From Roseibaca sp. Y0-43 (lineage in GTDB: Bacteria; Pseudomonadota; Alphaproteobacteria; Rhodobacterales; Rhodobacteraceae), in NCBI RefSeq assembly GCF_020667835.1, contig NZ_JAFMPR010000001.1, positions 310,001 to 374,000 on the forward strand: 64,000 bases of DNA, given 5' to 3'. Position 1 is the stretch's first letter. The number at the start of each line of letters is the position of its first letter. The notes under the pieces are model-generated. The model was not told where the DNA came from. It saw only the letters and a list, made by a program, of their open reading frames with translations, and searched no databases. Shown piece by piece: positions 18,205 through 25,303 of this stretch. The position numbers were made by a program, and so were the translations under genes.

Positions 18205-18591
18205 ATGATTATCCGAGACTTTCACGAAGCCCGCAAAACCGACCGCCGCGTTGGCGCGCAGCGTTGGGAATCTGTGCGCCTTCTGTTGGCAGATGACGGG
18301 ATGGGGTTCTCATTCCACATCACCACGATCGAGGCCGGGTCGGAGCATACTTTCCACTACAAGAACCATTTCGAAAGTGTCTATTGCGTCTCTGGCGAAG
18401 GTAGCATCGAAGATCTGGCCACCGGCGAGGTGCACGAATTGCGCCCCGGCGTGATGTATGCGCTGGACCAGCACGACAAGCACACCCTGCGCTGCAAGAC
18501 CGAGATGGTCTTTGCCTGCTGCTTCAACCCGCCCGTGACGGGCAAAGAAGTGCACCGCGAAGACGGTTCTTACGCGCTTGAAAATTCCTGA
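18205..18591 (+). CDS. ectC: L-ectoine synthase
   Basis: A 128-residue cupin enzyme that closes N-gamma-acetyl-diaminobutyrate to ectoine by water elimination. The fold motifs are [33 protein letters not shown] and [12 protein letters not shown], which supply the metal ligands and the substrate pocket. Length is normal for the family. It starts 5 bp after ectB and is the last step of the pathway. No hydroxylase gene (ectD) follows, so from this locus alone the product would be ectoine rather than hydroxyectoine. Confidence 0.96.
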   Translation: MIIRDFHEARKTDRRVGAQRWESVRLLLADDGMGFSFHITTIEAGSEHTFHYKNHFESVYCVSGEGSIEDLATGEVHELRPGVMYALDQHDKHTLRCKTEMVFACCFNPPVTGKEVHREDGSYALENS

Positions 18592-18600
18592 AAACAGGGT

Positions 18601-18624
18601 GGCGGGGGTGAAAAGCCGCCCGCC
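18601..18624 (+). promoter_or_regulatory. GC hairpin between ectC and ask
   Basis: GGCGGG and CCCGCC pair across a loop containing TGAAAAG, with an inner GG/CC extension. It fills most of the 42-bp gap and ends 9 bp before the ask ATG, which has no obvious Shine-Dalgarno. There is no T-tract, so it is not a normal terminator; it might affect mRNA processing or translation of ask. Confidence 0.4.
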
Positions 18625-18633
18625 GACATATCC

Positions 18634-20064
18634 ATGACCCACACAGTCGAGAAAATCGGCGGCACCTGCATGAGCCGCGCGCCCGAACTGGTCGATGCGC
18701 TGTTCCTGCATGACAAGGACGCCGTCTATAACCGCATCTTCGTCGTGTCGGCCTTTGGCGGCATCACGAACAAGCTGCTGGAACACAAGAAAACCGGCTC
18801 TCCCGGCATCTATGCGCGCTTTGCCAATGACGACAGCGGCGCGGGGTGGGTGGAGGCGTTGCGCGACACTGCCGATGCGATGTGCGCGACCCATGCCGAT
18901 ATTCTGACCCATGACGGCGACCGCGAGCGCGCGGATGCTTTCGTGCGCGACCGCATGGAAGGCGCGCGCGCCTGTATGCTGGATTTGCAGCGCCTTGGCA
19001 GCTACGGCCATTTCCGCATCGACCAACAGATGATGACGCTGCGCGAGTTGCTGTCTGGCATGGGCGAGGCGCATTCCGCCTTCGTCACCACGCTGATGTT
19101 GCAACGCCACGGGGTAAATGCCCGTTTCGTGGACCTGTCGGGCTGGCGCGACGAGGAAAACCCGTCGCTGAAAGACCGCCTGACACAGGCCATGGCCGGG
19201 ATCGACCTGTCGGCCGAGCTGCCCATCGTCACCGGCTACGCGCAATGCTCCGAGGGGCTGATGCGCGAATATGACCGTGGCTATTCCGAAGTGGTGTTTG
19301 CCCATCTGGCGGCGCTGACCAGCGCACAAGAAGCGATCATTCACAAGGAATTCCACCTGTCCTCTGCCGACCCCAAGATCGTGGGCGTCGAGGCCGTGCG
19401 CAAGATCGGCCGCACCAGCTACGACGTGGCCGACCAGTTGTCGAACCTTGGCATGGAGGCGATCCACCCCAATGCCGCACGCGTGCTGCGCCGTGCCGAT
19501 GTGCCGCTGCGCGTGAAACACGCCTTCGAGCCGCATGACCCCGGCACGCTGATCGGCCCCGAGGGCGGCGCGCCCAACCGGGTCGAGATGATTACGGGCC
19601 TTCCCGTGCAAGCCTTCGAAGTGCACGAACCCGACATGGTCGGCGTGAAAGGCTATGACGCGACGATCCTCGAGGCGCTGACGCGTCACAACCTTTGGAT
19701 CGTGTCGAAACAGTCGAACGCCAACACCATCACGCATTACATCGACGGCTCGCTCAAGGCGCTGCGCCGGGCCGAGCAGGAAGTGCTCAAGGCCTATCCG
19801 AATGCCGAGATCAGCACCCGCGCGCTGGCCATGGTGGCGGTGATCGGATCGGACCTGAGCGATGTGGCGGTTCTTGGCCGTGGGTTGCAAGCGCTGGACG
19901 ACGCCGGGCTGCGCCCCTTGGCCGCGCAGCAGGGTCTGCGCCGGGTCGAGGTGCAGTTCATCGTGCCGCGCGACGCGATGGAAGATGCGGTCAAGGCCCT
20001 GCACGACGCCCTCGTGACCGACGCCGAAAGCAAAAAGCCCGCAACCAAGTTGAAAGCGGCGTAA
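18634..20064 (+). CDS. ask: Ectoine-operon aspartate kinase (Ask_Ect)
   Basis: A 476-residue aspartokinase that phosphorylates aspartate, the first committed step toward aspartate semialdehyde. The amino terminus has the kinase motif VEKIGGTCMSR, and SAFGGITNKLLEHKKTG follows. The C-terminal part has ACT-type regulatory sequence (VAVIGSDLSDVAVLGRGLQAL). Its place after ectC marks it as the specialised Ask_Ect form, thought to avoid the normal feedback control by lysine and threonine. A stop-proximal strong terminator ends the operon. Confidence 0.94.
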   Translation: MTHTVEKIGGTCMSRAPELVDALFLHDKDAVYNRIFVVSAFGGITNKLLEHKKTGSPGIYARFANDDSGAGWVEALRDTADAMCATHADILTHDGDRERADAFVRDRMEGARACMLDLQRLGSYGHFRIDQQMMTLRELLSGMGEAHSAFVTTLMLQRHGVNARFVDLSGWRDEENPSLKDRLTQAMAGIDLSAELPIVTGYAQCSEGLMREYDRGYSEVVFAHLAALTSAQEAIIHKEFHLSSADPKIVGVEAVRKIGRTSYDVADQLSNLGMEAIHPNAARVLRRADVPLRVKHAFEPHDPGTLIGPEGGAPNRVEMITGLPVQAFEVHEPDMVGVKGYDATILEALTRHNLWIVSKQSNANTITHYIDGSLKALRRAEQEVLKAYPNAEISTRALAMVAVIGSDLSDVAVLGRGLQALDDAGLRPLAAQQGLRRVEVQFIVPRDAMEDAVKALHDALVTDAESKKPATKLKAA

Positions 20065-20088
20065 GACCGCGACAGATCGACCTGAGCG

Positions 20089-20118
20089 GGGCGCGTGGAT
20101 CACCACGCGCCCTTTTTT
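20089..20118 (+). terminator. Intrinsic terminator of the ectABC-ask operon
   Basis: A perfect 10-bp stem GGGCGCGTGG / CCACGCGCCC with a 4-base loop (ATCA), followed directly by six T. It lies 24 bp after the ask stop codon. Confidence 0.93.
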
Positions 20119-20154
20119 CTGGTGCAAGCCCAAGCCAGCGCTATGCTGGCCCGC

Positions 20155-20652
20155 ATGGAGCGCATTCTTGTATCCGCCTGCCTGCTGGGCCAGCCCGTGC
20201 GCTATGATGGCCGCGCCAAACCTTCTGGCGCCGACGCCATTCTACAGCGCTGGACGGCAGAGGGACGGATCGTGCCCATCTGCCCCGAATTGGCTGCTGG
20301 CCTGCCCACCCCGCGCCCCGCGGCCGAGATCACGGATACAGGCGGCGGCGCGATGGTCCTGTCAGGGCTCGCGCGGGTGATGGACGCAACCGGTGCGGAT
20401 GTGACCCAAGCCTTTCAAAGCGCTGCGCAGTTGACCGCCGCGCTGGCCGCACGCCATGGCTGCCGCCACGCGGTGCTGACCGATGGCTCGCCGTCCTGCG
20501 GGTCGGGGTTCATCTATGACGGCACGTTTTCCGGCACGCGGGTCGCAGGCCAAGGGACAACAACGGCGGCGCTGCGCGCGGCGGGTGTGACGGTCTGGTC
20601 AGAGCGGGACGTTGCTGCGCTCGACGCCATTCTGGCGCAGGACCGGGTTTAG
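20155..20652 (+). CDS. DUF523 family protein
   Basis: A 165-residue protein of the DUF523 family. It is recognisable by the opening RILVSACLLGQPVRYDG, the central ICPELAAGLPTPRPAAEI, and the Cys motif TDGSPSCGSG. Conserved cysteines suggest metal or thiol chemistry, but the family has no settled function. MERILVS was chosen over two upstream starts because the family begins just there and the ectoine terminator lies upstream. It ends tail to tail with the DUF1289 gene, sharing 4 bp. Confidence 0.8.
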   Translation: MERILVSACLLGQPVRYDGRAKPSGADAILQRWTAEGRIVPICPELAAGLPTPRPAAEITDTGGGAMVLSGLARVMDATGADVTQAFQSAAQLTAALAARHGCRHAVLTDGSPSCGSGFIYDGTFSGTRVAGQGTTTAALRAAGVTVWSERDVAALDAILAQDRV

Positions 20653-20882
20653 TCCAGATAGCGCACCCGCGCCCGACCGCCGCGCCGCTTTTTCAGCTCT
20701 GGCGCGCGAGACGGCAGCTCGTCCATGATCGCGCGACGTTCTTGCGGGGTCATACGGGACCATCCGGCAATTTCATCCAGACTGCGCAGGCAGCCGGTGC
20801 ACAGCCGTGCCTCTGGATGGATGATGCAGATCTTGACGCAGGGGCTTTCCACCTCTTGGCGTTTCCAAATCTCGTCTGTCAT
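20649..20882 (-). CDS. DUF1289 small cysteine-rich protein
   Basis: A 77-residue protein of the DUF1289 family. The N-terminal half carries four cysteines in VESPCVKICIIHPEARLCTGCLRSL, likely a metal site, followed by IAGWSRMTPQERRAIM. The end is basic (KKRRGGRARVRYLD). Homologues are common near ruvX and in gammaproteobacteria as YdhL-type proteins. The function is unknown. MTDEIWKR was chosen because the family begins a few residues before the first cysteine pair. It lies 65 bp after ruvX on the same strand. Confidence 0.82.
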   Translation of the reverse strand: MTDEIWKRQEVESPCVKICIIHPEARLCTGCLRSLDEIAGWSRMTPQERRAIMDELPSRAPELKKRRGGRARVRYLD

Positions 20883-20947
20883 GGGGTGGTCCTGAAGCTG
20901 CGTCCTACCGAGATAAGACAGGTTTCGCCCGAAAGGAAGCCACCGCT

Positions 20948-21427
20948 TTAGCCGCGCCGCAGCACCGCCAGCCGATCCAGCGCGCCTTGCAGGATCACGC
21001 CGGCCGCGACATGGTCGATCACCTCGGCCCGTTTGCGGCGCGAGGTGTCGGCTTCCAGCAGCGCGCGTTCGGCGGCCACGGTGGACAGACGTTCGTCCCA
21101 AAACCCGATGGGCAGGTCCGTCAGCCGCGACAGGTTGCGCGCGAAGGCGCGGGTCGATTGGCAGCGCGGCCCTTCCGACCCGTCCATGTTGCGGGGCAGG
21201 CCAAGGATGATGCCACCAATCTCGCGCGCGGCGAGGATGTCCAGCAAGGCCGCCGCATCCACCCCGAATTTCTTGCGCCGGATGGTTTGCAAGGGCGAAG
21301 CGATGGACAACATCCGGTCCGACACCGCCACACCGATGGTCTTGTCGCCCAGATCCAGCCCCGCAACCGCGCGCATGGGTGGCAGCGCCGCCGCGAAATC
21401 GGCGATGTCGTCGTGAAGCGTGCTCAC
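20948..21427 (-). CDS. ruvX: Putative pre-16S rRNA nuclease / Holliday junction resolvase-like protein (YqgF)
   Basis: A 159-residue RNase H-fold protein. The first catalytic Asp lies in VAGLDLGDKTIGVAVSD, the family hallmark. GGIILGLPRNMDGSEG and FWDERLSTVAAERALLE supply the other acidic sites. YqgF/RuvX is linked to 16S rRNA 5'-end maturation and was first proposed as a resolvase. Its start overlaps the ccmI stop by 4 bp, so it is translated after CcmI. Confidence 0.93.
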   Translation of the reverse strand: MSTLHDDIADFAAALPPMRAVAGLDLGDKTIGVAVSDRMLSIASPLQTIRRKKFGVDAAALLDILAAREIGGIILGLPRNMDGSEGPRCQSTRAFARNLSRLTDLPIGFWDERLSTVAAERALLEADTSRRKRAEVIDHVAAGVILQGALDRLAVLRRG

Positions 21428-22668
21428 TCGGCGGTCAGCCCCGCCGCGCGAGCCGCGTCGTTGATAAGTTGCAGCGCAGCCGCGTCAGCGGCGAAGATCG
21501 TGCGCGCCTCTTGCAAGATCGCGCTTGCCTGCTCGCGCCGCTCGAGCACGCCCATGGCGCGCAGAAGCTGCGCCCAGTCTTGTGGCGGACCACCTTCGTT
21601 TGCCAGCCGCGCCAACAACCCGTCGACCATGCCAGCGATCATCTGCTGGCGCTCTTCGGGGGTCATGTCCTGCGCGGCCTCTACATCGGCGGCAGAGGGG
21701 CCACGCCCACCGGGGGGCGGCGGCAATTGGTAGCGCGGGGCACCGGAAATCTGCGCAAGTTCCGGCAGGGCCGCGCGGATCTCTTCCAGCCAAGGCGAGT
21801 CCGGGGTGCTGACATCGTGCAGCCGCCGCCACAGACGGAAGGTCAGGTCGGGCCGCCCGGTCTGGGCATAGAGCCGGCCGGAATAATACAGCGCAATCGG
21901 GTTTTCCGGATCGCTGCGCAGGATGCGTTCGATCACGGCCTCTTGCTCGGGTGAGACGATGCCACCGGTCGCCAGCGCCATCAGGTCCAGCAGATAAGCC
22001 AGCTCGTCCACCGGCACACGCTCGCCCGACAACTCTATCACGCGCAACTGCGCTTCGATTGCCGCGCGGAAATTGCCAAGGCGCACTTCGTTCTGGGCCA
22101 GCAGGCGATAGCCTGTAATGTCCTCTGGCCGCGACACGAGGGCCGCGCGCAACTGCTCGACCATCGGCTCCAACTGGTCGCGCCCCTCGAAATTGAACGG
22201 GCCGGGGAAGGCTTCGGCATAGCTTGCCTCCAGCTCTGCCTGACCAGGGCGGTCTGCGCGCGCCTGTTGCGCCTGTGCATGACGCTCCAGCAAGGGCATG
22301 TCGGGATAGTTCGGCACGCCGACCCAGAAATACACGCCCACGCCCACCAGCAGGACCGCAACGACACTTCCCGTCATGACCATGCGCGGGCCAGAACCGG
22401 TTGCCTGCACATCGCCCCGCGCGTCGCGGTCCAGTTCCAGGATACGCCGCTTCACTTCCAGCTTGGTGCGCTCGGCCTCGTCTGCCGGGATGATGCCGCG
22501 CGCCAGATCGCGGTCGATCTCTGCCAGCTGGTCACGGTAGACGCGCATCGCGCGCTCTTGCCCATTGGCGGCAGCGGCATCCCTGCCCGCGCGCAAGACC
22601 GCGCGCCACAGCACCGCGCCCACCATCAGCACCACCAGTGCGAACCCAGCGATCTGGCCAATCGTCAT
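21424..22668 (-). CDS. ccmI: Cytochrome c biogenesis protein CcmI
   Basis: A 414-residue membrane protein of system I cytochrome c maturation. Two N-terminal helices (about 6-26 and 120-140) flank a cytoplasmic, charged coiled-coil loop (YRDQLAEIDRDLARGIIPADEAE). A long periplasmic C-terminal domain of tetratricopeptide-like helices follows. CcmI chaperones apocytochrome c to the CcmF/CcmH haem ligation complex. In this genome ccmF and ccmH are 36 kb away, with ccmE nearby on the other strand. The start is divergent from soxB. Confidence 0.9.
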   Translation of the reverse strand: MTIGQIAGFALVVLMVGAVLWRAVLRAGRDAAAANGQERAMRVYRDQLAEIDRDLARGIIPADEAERTKLEVKRRILELDRDARGDVQATGSGPRMVMTGSVVAVLLVGVGVYFWVGVPNYPDMPLLERHAQAQQARADRPGQAELEASYAEAFPGPFNFEGRDQLEPMVEQLRAALVSRPEDITGYRLLAQNEVRLGNFRAAIEAQLRVIELSGERVPVDELAYLLDLMALATGGIVSPEQEAVIERILRSDPENPIALYYSGRLYAQTGRPDLTFRLWRRLHDVSTPDSPWLEEIRAALPELAQISGAPRYQLPPPPGGRGPSAADVEAAQDMTPEERQQMIAGMVDGLLARLANEGGPPQDWAQLLRAMGVLERREQASAILQEARTIFAADAAALQLINDAARAAGLTAE

Positions 22669-22760
22669 TCGTGCAGCCCTTCCCGTTTGCGTCTGTGTTC
22701 TGTAACCTTCCCAAGCGGCGCGAAAAAGCGAAAACGGGTCACAGCCGCGTCAGCGCCCCC

Positions 22761-22817
22761 CATGTTGCGACCATGCGCCGCGCCAATCGGGCGATTTCGG
22801 TTTTCGCCCGCAACATG
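22761..22817. promoter_or_regulatory. Nested inverted repeats upstream of soxB
   Basis: Within the 217-bp ccmI-soxB gap, CATGTTGCG (22761-22769) is exactly repeated in reverse as CGCAACATG (22809-22817). Inside, CGGGCGA (22788-22794) pairs with TCGCCCG (22804-22810). Together they could form a long structure or bind a regulator. No T-tract follows. A role in sarcosine or glycine control is only a guess. Confidence 0.4.
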
Positions 22818-22885
22818 ACGTTTCTGGATAACAACCCAAGGCGCGGCTGGTCCAGAAGTCAGCCATAGCCTTGGAGTGCGCGTCC

Positions 22886-24133
22886 ATGAAACACTATTCC
22901 GCCTTCGCCATCGCCAGAGAGGCGTTTCGCCAGCACACGGGCTGGGGCCGCGCCTGGGCCAGCCCAGAGCCGCGCAAATCCTACGATGTCATCATCGTCG
23001 GCGCTGGCGGGCATGGCCTGGCCACGGCCTACTACCTCGGCCATCGCTACGGCATCAAGAACGTCGCGATCATCGAAAAAGGCTGGCTGGGCGGCGGCAA
23101 CACGGGCCGCAACACCACGATCATCCGGTCGAACTACCTGCAAGACCCTTCGGCCGCGATCTACGAGAAATCGCGCTCCTTGTATGAGACAATGAGCCAA
23201 GACCTGAACTACAACGTCATGTTCAGCCCGCGCGGCGTGATGATGCTGGCGCAGACCGAACATGAAAAGCGCGGCTACCTGCGCACCGAACGCGCCAATG
23301 CCCTGCAAGGGGTAGAAACACGCTTCATCTCGCCCGCCGAAGTGAAAAAGCTGGTCCCCATCATCAACCTGGACGGCCCGCGCTACCCGGTGCTGGGTGC
23401 GCTGTGGCAAGCGCGCGGCGGCACCGCCCGGCATGATGCGGTGGCTTGGGGCTATGCGCGCGCTTGTTCCGCCATGGGGATGCATGTGATCGAGCAATGC
23501 GCGGTCACGGGTGTGACATCCGAAAACGGCATGGTCACGGGCGTGAACACCACCAAGGGCCATATCGGCTGCAACAAGCTGGGCATCGTGGTTGCGGGCC
23601 ATTCGGGCGCGCTGGCCGATATGGCGGGCTTCCGCCTACCAGTGGAATCGGTGGCACTTCAAGCGTTGGTGTCGGAACCCATCAAGCCCTGCATGGATGT
23701 GGTCGTCATGGCCAACACCGTGCATGGCTACATGTCGCAATCCGACAAGGGAGAGATGGTCATCGGCGGCGGCGCGGACGGGTTCAACAACTACACCCAG
23801 CGCGGGTCTTGGCACCATATAGAGGAAACCGTCCGCGCGCTGGTCGAGACGTTCCCGATGATTTCACGCCTGAAAATGCTGCGCCAATGGGGCGGGATCG
23901 TGGACATGACCGGCGACCGCTCGCCCATCATTTCCAAGACGCCCTTGGGCAATTGCTTCATCAATTGCGGCTGGGGCACGGGCGGGTTCAAGGCCACGCC
24001 GGGGTCGGGCTATGCGATGGCCGAACTGGTCGCCAAGGGCGAGCCAGGACCGCTGGCAGAAGCGTTCAGCATGTTCCGCTTCCGCGAGGGCCGCTTCATA
24101 GATGAGAGCGTGGCGGCGGGGGTGGCGCATTGA
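22886..24133 (+). CDS. soxB: Sarcosine oxidase beta subunit
   Basis: A 415-residue flavoprotein subunit of the four-subunit sarcosine oxidase, which oxidises sarcosine to glycine and feeds formaldehyde to tetrahydrofolate. The FAD fold VIIVGAGGHGLATAYYLG is at residues 35-52. GGNTGRNTTIIRSNY follows. His183 in ARHDAVAWGYAR is a good candidate for the covalent FMN residue known in this family. MKHYSAFA was chosen by similarity. The stop overlaps a TTG-started orphan gene by 4 bp. Confidence 0.95.
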   Translation: MKHYSAFAIAREAFRQHTGWGRAWASPEPRKSYDVIIVGAGGHGLATAYYLGHRYGIKNVAIIEKGWLGGGNTGRNTTIIRSNYLQDPSAAIYEKSRSLYETMSQDLNYNVMFSPRGVMMLAQTEHEKRGYLRTERANALQGVETRFISPAEVKKLVPIINLDGPRYPVLGALWQARGGTARHDAVAWGYARACSAMGMHVIEQCAVTGVTSENGMVTGVNTTKGHIGCNKLGIVVAGHSGALADMAGFRLPVESVALQALVSEPIKPCMDVVVMANTVHGYMSQSDKGEMVIGGGADGFNNYTQRGSWHHIEETVRALVETFPMISRLKMLRQWGGIVDMTGDRSPIISKTPLGNCFINCGWGTGGFKATPGSGYAMAELVAKGEPGPLAEAFSMFRFREGRFIDESVAAGVAH

Positions 24134-24642
24134 AACAGAACCCATTTGACAGTATCCGAGACGACTTTGACTTCGCAATTGGGGTTTTCTTTGTTTCCAT
24201 TATTGCGGCCAACCTTGTAGCGTTCTCTTTCGGCAATTCTGATGCTTTCCAGAGGCTTGGCGGCTATTGGATTGCCTGTGCACTCCTAGCATTCGTCGGC
24301 CTTAAGTCTCTACTATTACTCACGAGACTAGGGCTTGAGGGCAAGATTGACCTCAGCCCGGAGAATGAGGCCAAGATCAAAGCGATAACCTTCGCGGATG
24401 AAAAAGGTTGGCTGAATTACATGGATGATAGAGGCCAAGTCTACGAAACTCCGCTCATGAAACGCGAAGAGATAGCGCAAGAATTGCGTCGTGTTGACGA
24501 TGGTTTATCACCGTTTTTTATGATTGCCGAGTTGCTGATCGTTTCATTCGCCACGCTGCAAAGTTCCTACGGTGACTGGTTGTTTTGTGCAGTTCACGGT
24601 TGGGATAGTGACAGATGCTTCACCACTGGAGTGGCAGGATGA
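24130..24642 (+). CDS. Orphan membrane protein gene inserted in the sarcosine oxidase operon
   Basis: A 170-residue protein I do not recognise. It starts with TTG, overlapping the soxB stop (TTGA). Two close hydrophobic helices lie at about 16-36 and 45-66, then a soluble charged domain (about 70-125, with ENEAKIKAITFADEKGWLNY), then a third helix near 127-147. Its DNA is visibly richer in A and T than its neighbours and uses codons such as CTA, ATT and ACT that are rare nearby. In usual sarcosine oxidase operons soxD follows soxB directly. It looks like an acquired gene; the function is unknown. Confidence 0.65.
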   Translation: MKQNPFDSIRDDFDFAIGVFFVSIIAANLVAFSFGNSDAFQRLGGYWIACALLAFVGLKSLLLLTRLGLEGKIDLSPENEAKIKAITFADEKGWLNYMDDRGQVYETPLMKREEIAQELRRVDDGLSPFFMIAELLIVSFATLQSSYGDWLFCAVHGWDSDRCFTTGVAG

Positions 24643-24754
24643 ACGAACGAGCAATCATCTGTGCAGGCCATTTTCCGCGCAATTCCGCCGCCTTGGGGGT
24701 GACATCGCGGTGCTCGTCCCTATCTCTGGTCCAGACGGAACAGAGGACAGTGCC

Positions 24755-24943
24755 ATGCGTTTTGCCTTTATCACCCGATTTGCCGATGCCCTGCTGCGCA
24801 ACCCGCAGCGTGTGGCGGGCCTTGCCTTTGGGATCATCATTCCGCTTCTGGTCGCGGGGCTTGTCCTCGCGCCCAAGATCGGCGGGTTGTCGGACACGCA
24901 TATGTCCAGCGCCCCGCAATCCTACACCATTCCCGTCGAATAA
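24755..24943 (+). CDS. Small single-pass membrane protein in the sox operon (62 aa)
   Basis: A 62-residue protein with a basic N-terminus, one hydrophobic segment (about 25-42, VAGLAFGIIIPLLVAGLVLA) and a short polar tail. GAGGAC lies 7 bp upstream of the ATG. It sits between the orphan gene and soxD. Composition and GC content match the surrounding genome, so it is probably native. No family is recognised. It could help anchor or assemble the enzyme, but nothing in the sequence proves that. Confidence 0.55.
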   Translation: MRFAFITRFADALLRNPQRVAGLAFGIIIPLLVAGLVLAPKIGGLSDTHMSSAPQSYTIPVE

Positions 24944-24979
24944 GGCGCGCTGGCCTGCGCGCCCCATGAAAGGCGCGCC

Positions 24980-25303
24980 ATGCTATTGCTGACCTGCCCC
25001 TGCTGCGGCGTCACCGCCGAGGAAACCGAATTCGCCCCGGGCGGCGAAGCGCATCTGAAGCGCTTCGGACCGGGGTCGTCGGATGCCGATTACGAATCCT
25101 ACATGTTCAACCGCAAGAACCCGCGCGGCGTTCATTTCGAGCGCTGGCGGCATGCCTATGGCTGCGGCAAGTGGTTTCTGGCCGCGCGTTGCACGATGAC
25201 GCTGGAAGTGTTCGGCACCTACCCCGCGCAGACCGTTGAACCGCCCGCCGAGATTGTCGCGGCGATCAAAGCCAAACGCCCGGAATGGGAGGGGTTCGCA
25301 TGA
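24980..25303 (+). CDS. soxD: Sarcosine oxidase delta subunit
   Basis: A 107-residue zinc-binding subunit. CPCCG at the amino terminus (Cys6, Cys8, Cys9) and a later HAYGCGKWF (His58, Cys62) give the expected ligands. SYMFNRKNPRGVHFERW and EVFGTYPAQ are family features. The subunit is structural and needed for assembly with alpha, beta and gamma. Its stop overlaps soxA by 4 bp (ATGA). Confidence 0.94.
   Translation: MLLLTCPCCGVTAEETEFAPGGEAHLKRFGPGSSDADYESYMFNRKNPRGVHFERWRHAYGCGKWFLAARCTMTLEVFGTYPAQTVEPPAEIVAAIKAKRPEWEGFA

Noticed and set aside
18310-20133. A 600-codon minus-strand frame opposite ectC and ask
   Set aside because: Shadow of well-recognised genes, with no motif, no ribosome site and shadow-type composition.
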